Shown here piece by piece: positions 1 to 5,246 of a stretch of 9,338 nucleotides of DNA. Source of the stretch: JBDKGH01 sp039798265 (GTDB lineage Bacteria > Bacteroidota > Bacteroidia > Flavobacteriales_D > Sanyastnellaceae); the NCBI GenBank assembly GCA_039798265.1, contig JBDKGH010000153.1, forward strand, positions 1-9,338. Reading direction: 5' to 3'. Every line of letters begins with the position of its first letter. Position 1 is the first letter of the stretch. Below the pieces are notes generated by a model. That model did not search any database and was not told the origin of the DNA. It saw only the letters and a program-made list of their open reading frames with translations. The position numbers were made by a program, and so were the translations under genes.

Positions 1-491
1 GAAGCGTTATTGATCGTTTGAGAACCACACCAAAACTCGGTACCCCTACCGTTATTTCCTTTTAAGGTCACCAATGTTTGGTTGTAAAAAGCACTCACCT
101 TATGCACACATTGGATAGGCCTAGACGCGGTGACAATCAGTCCGTTGTTGGATATCACCGTATTATACAAATTCGTTTGACCCAATGTTGTTGATAAAGG
201 AATACTTAAAGGAGTTCCAGAAGTAACCGTACCATCAAAAACGAATGTGGTACCATCTGGTGTTTGCACATGCACATTCACCGGAGTCGGGAAAGGTGTT
301 GTAATAAACAACTCACTTGGAGCATTTTGCTGCGAATCGCCTGTCTGCCAAATCGGTGGCATCCAAAATTCATAGTCAAATTGAGCAAAGCTCATTTTGC
401 TCACGGCAAACAAAACCAGCATCAAGCTAGTGATGCGCAGCTTCTTTGAATTCAAAAATCTAAACATATGCGGGGTACGGCTTATCTTCAT
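1..491 (-). CDS. Secreted protein with IgGFc-binding-like N-terminal region (3' end beyond window)
   Basis: This minus-strand reading frame is open from its ATG at 491 to the left edge, giving 163 complete codons without a stop. Residues 9-36 form a signal peptide: basic NSKKLR, then a hydrophobic LMLVLFAV stretch, then SFA before Gln37, which suggests export by Sec. The mature part starts FDYEFWMPP and continues with short beta-type segments (LFITTPFPTPVNVHV, GTPLSIPLS, NNGLIVTASRPIQC, GTEFWCG). This layout, with FW near the start, 'LFITTP', a 'GLIVTASRPI' strand and then 'G-TEFW', resembles the IgGFc-binding N-terminal family found at the start of large Bacteroidota surface or gliding/adhesion-type proteins; that assignment is from memory of the pattern. 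Met9 (ATG at 467) is an equally good start and gives a more usual signal peptide. No ribosome site is evident. The C-terminus, where a sorting domain might lie, is missing, so cell location and function are inferred. Confidence 0.72.
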   Translation of the reverse strand, partial: MKISRTPHMFRFLNSKKLRITSLMLVLFAVSKMSFAQFDYEFWMPPIWQTGDSQQNAPSELFITTPFPTPVNVHVQTPDGTTFVFDGTVTSGTPLSIPLSTTLGQTNLYNTVISNNGLIVTASRPIQCVHKVSAFYNQTLVTLKGNNGRGTEFWCGSQTINNA

Positions 492-717
492 GAGGAAGGT
501 TAAGGCTAAGGTTCAGTTTAAAAATGTTCAGCCCTTTTTTTTCTCTATTCATCGGATCGTATACTATTTTGGGCAGAGTAAAATTCGATTTAATCGTCCC
601 TCCATCGGCGAAGCAATTCACAAGATTTCAACATCGAAAAGTGAACGTATCAGCGGAATTAAAACAATTTAAACCACTTATTTTCAAGTGTTTATACACG
701 GGGTAATATTGCGTATT

Positions 718-748
718 TTTACGTAAAGCAACCTCGTTCTAACTTTTG
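718..748 (+). promoter_or_regulatory. Possible promoter/operator before the lipoprotein gene
   Basis: The 271-bp gap between the divergent genes at 491 and 763 has no convincing gene. Near its right end are a perfect 10-bp palindrome, TTTACGTAAA (718-727), and, 12 bp further on, TAACTTTTG (740-748). The latter is one base longer than the Bacteroidota -7 element TAnnTTTG and ends 14 bp before the ATG at 763. A palindrome in the -35 to -25 region would suit an operator, but a 10-bp palindrome can easily occur by chance in this much DNA. No exact TAnnTTTG is seen in the opposite direction for the gene starting at 491. Confidence 0.2.
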
Positions 749-762
749 GAGTTGATACCCAC

Positions 763-1377
763 ATGACAACTTTCCGATTTTTGGCCCGTTTTTCCACCAC
801 GATCTTATTCCTCGGATTATTAGGGTGTTGGGAGCCTGTTGCCAACAAATGGGCCGTGAAGAATATTCAAACCTTCTTCGTGGATCCTTCCTTAAACGGC
901 TACGATGAAGTAGATGAAATAACCGGCGACTCCCTTTTCTTTCATCTGCAAATTGATCCTGCTTTCGTTTATGCCCAAAATCACCTCTCTCAACCTTTCA
1001 TGCAAAACGCAATGGCCCTTTCCTTACCAGAGCCTGGTAGAGATGGTATTTTTGAGGATATCATATCGATTCAATTTTACTGCAATAAAGATCTCGCTGG
1101 TATTCCCGCGGGAGAACCGATCAATAGTCTCGTTGGTTTAAAATCATTCAATTGGCAAAATTTTTCTTCCACAGAAATCAACGGTATACCTGCTATCGAC
1201 TATTGGCTTCTTCAAATGAACCATAAGCAGCCCGGCGCTTCTTACTTCAACTACGACGGCCAAACATTTTTTATCGCCCAAACCCAACACCCCGCAGATA
1301 GCGTTCAAATATCACTGCGACTAGCCACGTTCAGACAAGTGTTCGAGTGTTCGAGCCGTTATATCCAATGGAACTAA
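763..1377 (+). CDS. Small predicted lipoprotein of unknown function
   Basis: This 204-residue protein begins with a basic, then hydrophobic leader ending in a lipobox L-L-G-C. Cys22 is the predicted lipidation site, so the mature protein should be a membrane-anchored lipoprotein facing the periplasm or cell surface. The rest is soluble, with two further cysteines (Cys107 and Cys196) that could form a disulfide. It looks beta-rich, with segments such as FEDIISIQFYC, IPAIDYWLL and DSVQISLRLATF. The pattern 'I-SIQ-...-D--AGIPAGEPINSLV' is reminiscent of uncharacterised Bacteroidota lipoprotein families of about 200 residues such as DUF5034, but this is not secure. I do not recognise a function. 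The start is supported by the signal sequence directly following it. It is followed after 75 bp by the alkD-like gene, which has its own promoter motif, so the two may be transcribed separately. Confidence 0.82.
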   Translation: MTTFRFLARFSTTILFLGLLGCWEPVANKWAVKNIQTFFVDPSLNGYDEVDEITGDSLFFHLQIDPAFVYAQNHLSQPFMQNAMALSLPEPGRDGIFEDIISIQFYCNKDLAGIPAGEPINSLVGLKSFNWQNFSSTEINGIPAIDYWLLQMNHKQPGASYFNYDGQTFFIAQTQHPADSVQISLRLATFRQVFECSSRYIQWN

Positions 1378-1434
1378 CTGCTCAACGTTTTTTCTACTCT
1401 AATCATTCGGCCTGAGTGTACCTCCGTTATGCTG

Positions 1435-1442
1435 TACTTTTG
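1435..1442 (+). promoter_or_regulatory. Candidate -7 promoter element for alkD-pabB
   Basis: TACTTTTG is an exact match to the Bacteroidota -7 consensus TAnnTTTG and lies 10 bp before the ATG at 1453. No clear TTTG/TTG -33 element is found at the usual distance; CCTG at 1411-1414 is the closest. If used, the message would have a leader of only about 5-8 bases. Nothing resembling a terminator separates it from the preceding lipoprotein gene, so read-through is also possible. Confidence 0.38.
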
Positions 1443-1452
1443 ATGCAGCAAC

Positions 1453-2031
1453 ATGACAACTGTACTTCAACAAATACGTCAAGAATTACTGGCCAACGCG
1501 AGCCCCGAACGCGTTGAGAAAATGAAAGTGATCATACCCGGCTCATTACCCGCTTTTGGAGTGATTAATCCAGTCATTAATGACATGGCTAAGCGTTATA
1601 AATCATTCGGTATTCCTCTGGTAGTAGCACTTTGGGAAACGGGATTTTATGAGGAGCAGCTTTTATCGGCAAAAATCCTTGTTCGCATAGCAAAAAAAAA
1701 TGTACCCGAAAGTATTCAACTCCTCGAACGTTTTAGCGGCCAATTAAGCGATTGGTCAGTATGTGACACCTTAGTCACAGGGCTCACTAAAGCGCTCGCA
1801 AAAAGTCACGCTGATTATTTTTTCGATCTTTCTGCTCAACTCATCGACTCTCCCAACTTTTGGGAACGCCGTGTTTCTCTTGTTCTACTTCAACACTTTT
1901 GTAAACAGAAAAACTACCACCCCGAAATTGCTCGTCGCGTTATGTTGCTGAAAGCTGATAAAACGCATTATGTCAAAAAGGCCGTTGATTGGATCATTCG
2001 CGACCTCAAAAAAAATGGCTACTCCTTATGA
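1453..2031 (+). CDS. AlkD-like DNA alkylation repair glycosylase
   Basis: This 192-residue, mostly helical protein belongs to the AlkD/AlkC HEAT-like repeat family of DNA glycosylases, which excise positively charged N3- and N7-alkylated purines without flipping the base. The lesion-contacting residues of Bacillus cereus AlkD appear at matching spacing. Trp101 and Asp105 in DWSVCD correspond to AlkD Trp109 and Asp113. Arg140 in FWERR corresponds to Arg148, and Trp180 in KKAVDWIIRDL corresponds to Trp187. The protein is about 40 residues shorter than AlkD, but the shortfall is at the ends and the core looks intact. The family and residue roles are known; activity here is inferred. Its TGA overlaps the ATG of pabB (ATGA at 2028-2031), so the two are almost certainly co-transcribed. 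No obvious functional link between alkylation repair and folate synthesis is known to me. The first ATG after the promoter motif is taken as the start. Confidence 0.85.
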   Translation: MTTVLQQIRQELLANASPERVEKMKVIIPGSLPAFGVINPVINDMAKRYKSFGIPLVVALWETGFYEEQLLSAKILVRIAKKNVPESIQLLERFSGQLSDWSVCDTLVTGLTKALAKSHADYFFDLSAQLIDSPNFWERRVSLVLLQHFCKQKNYHPEIARRVMLLKADKTHYVKKAVDWIIRDLKKNGYSL

Positions 2032-3272
2032 TTGAAAAACTCCAAACCCTTATAGAATGCGATGTTTGGGATGAAAATGTAGCGCTGGTAAATGGCGAAA
2101 TAATGGATTTCGACTTCTTGCTTGCCCTTGGCGCAAAAAGAAAACTCCAACTTTCAGTTGCAGATGCCCACTCACTCGACTTTTTTGCCTCGTGGCATCA
2201 ATCTACCGAATGGACATTCGGTATTTGGGGATATGAATTAAAAAACAGCATCGAGAACTTAACCGCCTCAAAAGAAAATCCAGGCGAGTTTCCTGCGCTA
2301 ACTTTTTTCCAACCGCTGACCGTTATTGGAATAAAAGGAAAAGAATGGACCATCCTCAAAAACGAATCTCCCTTTGATCAACAGAGAATAACTGATTTGA
2401 TCAACTCTGCCACTCCATCGTCAGCCAAGCCTGTCGAAGCTATTGAGCTAGAGCCCAAAATGGACAGAGAAACCTATCTCGCCGATGTGCGCGCATTGAT
2501 ACAGCACATTCAACAAGGCGATATTTATGAGGTCAATTATTGCCAAGAGTTTTTTGCCAAGAAAAAAATTAAACAACCCTACCGACTTTTCACCGAACTC
2601 TATAAAAACACCACTCCGCCTCATGCAGCCTACGTGCAGAGTGGAAACACTTTTTTGGTTTGCGCTTCACCAGAAAGATACATCGCTAAAAAAGGACAAC
2701 ACGTTTTTTCCCAACCCATCAAAGGCACCATCAAACGCGGCGCTAACAAAGAAGAAGATGCCTTGCTCAAAGAAGAGCTCGCCAACTCTCAAAAGGAAAA
2801 AAGCGAGAACGTCATGATTGTAGATTTGGTCAGAAATGACCTCTCAAAATCTGCGGTCAAAGGTAGCGTGAAAGTAGATGAACTATTTGGTATAAAAAGT
2901 TTCAAAACTGTACATCACATGGTGAGCACAGTAAGCGCCGAACTGAAAGAGCACACTCCTTTTCATCAACTACTGCGCGATACTTTTCCCATGGGATCAA
3001 TGACTGGCGCGCCAAAAGTGCGAGCCATGGAACTCATTGATGAATATGAAAAATTCAATCGCTCTTGGTACAGCGGTTCCGTAGGTTATATCGCTCCAAA
3101 CGGTGACGCTGATTTCAATGTGATCATTCGAAGCTTACTGATCAACAATAAAAAATCTTACGTGAGTCTTGGCGTTGGAAGTGCCATTACAGCTCTGTGC
3201 TCACCCGAAAAAGAATATGACGAATGCCTCTTAAAAGCCGCGGCTATTCGAAGAGTTTTAAGTGGAAAATAA
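2028..3272 (+). CDS. pabB: Aminodeoxychorismate synthase component I (PabB)
   Basis: PabB converts chorismate plus ammonia to 4-amino-4-deoxychorismate, the first committed step to p-aminobenzoate and folate, in the cytoplasm. The 414-residue protein carries the chorismate-binding motifs in order: GDIYEVNYCQ (164-173), CASPERY (212-218), QPIKGT (229-234), DLVRND (266-271), FPMGSMTGAPK (320-330) and GVGSAIT near the C-terminus. Lys232 in PIKGT is the residue that marks PabB; anthranilate synthase TrpE has Ala (PIAGT) there. The choice of PabB over TrpE therefore rests on a visible residue. The frame is also open upstream to an ATG at 1989, but the ATG at 2028 is preferred because it makes the typical ATGA overlap with the upstream stop and starts at the expected family N-terminus. 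It is not fused to PabA or PabC, so the amidotransferase must be encoded elsewhere. A strong terminator begins at its stop codon. Confidence 0.93.
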   Translation: MIEKLQTLIECDVWDENVALVNGEIMDFDFLLALGAKRKLQLSVADAHSLDFFASWHQSTEWTFGIWGYELKNSIENLTASKENPGEFPALTFFQPLTVIGIKGKEWTILKNESPFDQQRITDLINSATPSSAKPVEAIELEPKMDRETYLADVRALIQHIQQGDIYEVNYCQEFFAKKKIKQPYRLFTELYKNTTPPHAAYVQSGNTFLVCASPERYIAKKGQHVFSQPIKGTIKRGANKEEDALLKEELANSQKEKSENVMIVDLVRNDLSKSAVKGSVKVDELFGIKSFKTVHHMVSTVSAELKEHTPFHQLLRDTFPMGSMTGAPKVRAMELIDEYEKFNRSWYSGSVGYIAPNGDADFNVIIRSLLINNKKSYVSLGVGSAITALCSPEKEYDECLLKAAAIRRVLSGK

Positions 3273-3308
3273 AAAAGCCGTCTCTGCATAGCTGAGACGG
3301 CCTTTTTT
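3271..3308. terminator. Bidirectional intrinsic terminator between convergent genes
   Basis: An 8-bp GC-rich stem (GCCGTCTC 3277-3284 pairing with GAGACGGC 3294-3301) with a 9-base loop is flanked by six A residues on the left (3271-3276) and six T residues on the right (3303-3308). The A/T flanks can extend the stem past one bulged C. The structure reads as a terminator on both strands. It fits the layout: pabB stops at 3272 on the plus strand and the tilS-side unit stops at 3342 on the minus strand. Confidence 0.9.
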
Positions 3309-3341
3309 AACCAAAAACTCAAAAACACTATTCAAAAAAAA

Positions 3342-3638
3342 TCAGGGAAATTCTACTTTAAAAATGCAATGGATAGGAATCATCAGTCCTTTATCCAGCA
3401 CCACACGATCGTCACCCGTGGCAACAATGCGCGATTTTATTTTCTTTTGATTGGGAAGTGATTCTAGATGCAAAATAACTTCCGATTGTCCTATGGATTC
3501 TAACGCTACGGCCTGCAAGAGCTGGGCTCTGCGGCGCATGCGCTCATTAGGTGTTTTTAAAACATCCTCCGTAACAAATTCAAGGGATTTTATCTGAAAT
3601 AACTCTTCACGGCTGTTCAGAGTAAGTATGTTCAACAT
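3342..3638 (-). CDS. Small conserved-looking hypothetical protein downstream of tilS
   Basis: This 98-residue soluble protein has no signal peptide and no recognised domain. The first half looks helical and charged, with the arginine cluster NERMRRRAQLLQAVALES at 31-48. The second half (about 52-97) looks like a small beta barrel: SEVILHLES, KKIKSRIVATGDDRVVLD, GLMIPIHCIFKVEF. I recall similar short proteins of unknown function in other Flavobacteriia that begin 'MLN-' and end with an 'IPI-I--V' strand. The frame is open further up to GTG codons at 3674/3677, 12 bp after the tilS stop. I prefer the ATG at 3638 because the extra residues (VGVKEPEPQTPL) do not look like part of the fold and ATG is the usual start here. 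Either way it is the last gene of the tilS unit and ends just before the shared terminator. A role linked to RNA or translation would be a guess from position only. Confidence 0.7.
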   Translation of the reverse strand: MLNILTLNSREELFQIKSLEFVTEDVLKTPNERMRRRAQLLQAVALESIGQSEVILHLESLPNQKKIKSRIVATGDDRVVLDKGLMIPIHCIFKVEFP

Positions 3639-3689
3639 AAGTGGTGTTTGTGGTTCGGGTTCTTTAACGCCCACCACTTACAAAAGGTT

Positions 3690-5012
3690 TCAGCTCAGGT
3701 GTGCTTTCCATACCCACTTCGTGGTAGCTGACACTGCCGCATCAGCCGCAATGCGGTATCCCACCACCCAAACTATTTTTTCGCCCGAGACTAAAACAAG
3801 GATGTTCGACTTCTGATTCAACGCTACTTTTTGTTGTATTAAAAAATCGCTGATCTTTTGTGAGCCCTTCATGCCAAGAGGTTTAAAACGATCCCCTTCT
3901 TGCCAAGGTCTGATTGTAAGCGGGAATTCCAAAAGATCGGCGTCTAACTGAGCAATGGCTGGCGATTTATCCAACTCCCATTCTTCCAACGGCATCTCTT
4001 CTATTCGAATAGAATACTGTCCTGTCCATTCAGATTGCCCGCGTTCTATTTGATCGGGTGCAATTGCTGTATCATTTACACGACACAACACCAATACATC
4101 GCGATTGCGAAGCACTTCGAATACACCAGCTTTTACGCGGCTTCCAGTTGGTCTGCTCATCAGATCAATAACTTCCGTTACTTGCATAGAGCCAAAACCA
4201 AATGGGCGCAACCATTCCCATAAAAACAAACGCGGATGATCGGAATTGCGCAACCATTCTATCGAAATGGTTTGCTCCTCACCTTCCCAACGAACATTCT
4301 TTTTAATTTCTGTATCGACATGTTCGCGCACCAAATTCGCGGTCTCTCTATAAATAGGAGCCAAATGAAGTAAAGTATCTTTAAAGCCAGGATTCAATTT
4401 TTCCAACTCCGGGATCGTACGATGACGAATAGCATTCCTGGTGTATTTGGTAGAAGAGTTGCTGCTATCTTCTTGCCATTTGAGCTCCATGCGACGAGCA
4501 TACACGTCTATTTCTTCGCGAGAAAAACTCAAAAGAGGACGCAACACACGATTTTCTTTCTGCGGCATTCCCGCCAAACCTTTGATACCACTGCCTCTTA
4601 GAAAATGAAAAACCATCGTTTCCACTTGATCATCGGCATGGTGAGCGGTGAGTATATACGATGCTTCATGCTGACGTCGAAGCTTTTCTAACCAATCATA
4701 TCGAAGCTGACGCGCAAATTCTTGAACGCCTTTTTTCTTCTGTTTTCTTAAAACCTGGGTGTCCGCCCGCTCCACTACCAAGGGGAGCTTCCATGACTTG
4801 GCGAGCTTTTTTACAAACTCCTCATCCCCTTCAGATTCCTCGCCGCGCAATTGAAAATTCATGTGCGCTAACACCACATTCACCCCCATTTCTTTGAGCA
4901 AATGAGTGAGCACTACACTATCTAATCCCCCGCTTAATGCCACTATTACTTTTTCACTTCCCGAAAAAAGAGTGGACAGTCGACGTTCAAATTCTTGCAG
5001 GTTCAAAGGCAT
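3690..5012 (-). CDS. tilS: tRNA(Ile)-lysidine synthetase
   Basis: TilS uses ATP and lysine to convert cytidine-34 of the CAU-anticodon tRNA-Ile to lysidine, switching its codon from AUG to AUA and its charging from Met to Ile; it is normally essential. The 440-residue protein has the N-type ATP pyrophosphatase P-loop SGGLDS at 27-32, the family motif HHADDQVET at 124-132, and the tRNA-contacting RNAIRH at 192-197 at the end of the catalytic domain. A linker and substrate-binding region follows. The C-terminal TilS domain has the signature RPWQEGDRFKPLGMKGSQK (368-386) followed by ISDFL. Length matches full three-domain TilS, and no key residue is missing. The ATG at 5012 places the P-loop at the normal distance from the N-terminus. 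The next gene on the same strand begins 12-51 bp after its stop. Upstream is a 234-bp divergent region shared with dsbD; no exact TAnnTTTG is seen for tilS, although TAAGTTTTG occurs on the minus strand at 5151-5143. Confidence 0.96.
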   Translation of the reverse strand: MPLNLQEFERRLSTLFSGSEKVIVALSGGLDSVVLTHLLKEMGVNVVLAHMNFQLRGEESEGDEEFVKKLAKSWKLPLVVERADTQVLRKQKKKGVQEFARQLRYDWLEKLRRQHEASYILTAHHADDQVETMVFHFLRGSGIKGLAGMPQKENRVLRPLLSFSREEIDVYARRMELKWQEDSSNSSTKYTRNAIRHRTIPELEKLNPGFKDTLLHLAPIYRETANLVREHVDTEIKKNVRWEGEEQTISIEWLRNSDHPRLFLWEWLRPFGFGSMQVTEVIDLMSRPTGSRVKAGVFEVLRNRDVLVLCRVNDTAIAPDQIERGQSEWTGQYSIRIEEMPLEEWELDKSPAIAQLDADLLEFPLTIRPWQEGDRFKPLGMKGSQKISDFLIQQKVALNQKSNILVLVSGEKIVWVVGYRIAADAAVSATTKWVWKAHLS

Positions 5013-5097
5013 AAAAAGAGATTAGGGCAGCAAGATAGACCGAAAATGAAACATCTTCCTAGCCCCCGCATTTTTATCCTTAAGACGGCAAATGCCT

Positions 5098-5142
5098 TTA
5101 TTTTCGATGGTTTTCGATGTACTTTGCACCGCCATCGAATAA
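5098..5142. repeat. Three TTCGATG half-sites in the tilS/dsbD divergent region
   Basis: TTCGATGG (5103-5110) is repeated directly as TTCGATG at 5113-5119, exactly 10 bp or one helical turn later. It appears again inverted as CCATCGAA at 5132-5139. The outer copies form an inverted repeat that can be extended (TTAT and ATAA on the outside, with a two-base bulge). The cluster lies about 90 bp from the tilS start and 105 bp from the dsbD start. This is an operator-like arrangement, but no regulator can be named. A partial -7-like TACTTTG lies inside it (5120-5126). Confidence 0.4.
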
Positions 5143-5221
5143 CAAAACTTAACTTTTCCCTAAGAGCTTAAAAATCCAAGGAATAAGTAATAACAACCAC
5201 AAGGATTTAGCCGTCTGTCTT

Positions 5222-5229
5222 TACATTTG
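5222..5229 (+). promoter_or_regulatory. Candidate -7 promoter element for dsbD
   Basis: TACATTTG matches the Bacteroidota consensus TAnnTTTG exactly and ends 17 bp before the dsbD ATG. No TTG/TTTG is found 17-23 bp upstream, so the -33 box is absent or poor. Use would give a leader of roughly 12-15 bases. Confidence 0.35.
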
Positions 5230-5246
5230 GCTTTCAACTTGACGCT

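Noticed and set aside
397..672. 91-codon plus-strand frame spanning the start of the minus-strand secreted protein and the intergenic gap
   Set aside because: It overlaps the signal-peptide coding region in antisense, has no recognisable domain and a composition typical of translated non-coding AT-rich DNA.
492..762. Possible small RNA or tRNA in the first intergenic gap
   Set aside because: No cloverleaf, no stable GC-rich hairpin with a T-tract and no tRNA-like TTCGANNC arm were seen.
761..1461. Identical 11-mer ACATGACAACT across the start codons of the lipoprotein and alkD genes (761-771 and 1451-1461)
   Set aside because: Several 11-base matches are expected by chance in a window of this size, and the proteins share only the first three residues.
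1989..2027. Thirteen-codon upstream extension of pabB to an ATG at 1989
   Set aside because: The extension lies inside alkD and adds residues not expected in PabB; the ATGA-overlap start at 2028 is the better choice.
2028..3272. Anthranilate synthase component I (TrpE) as an alternative for pabB
   Set aside because: The motif reads PIKGT with Lys, as in PabB, not PIAGT as in TrpE, and no other tryptophan gene is nearby.
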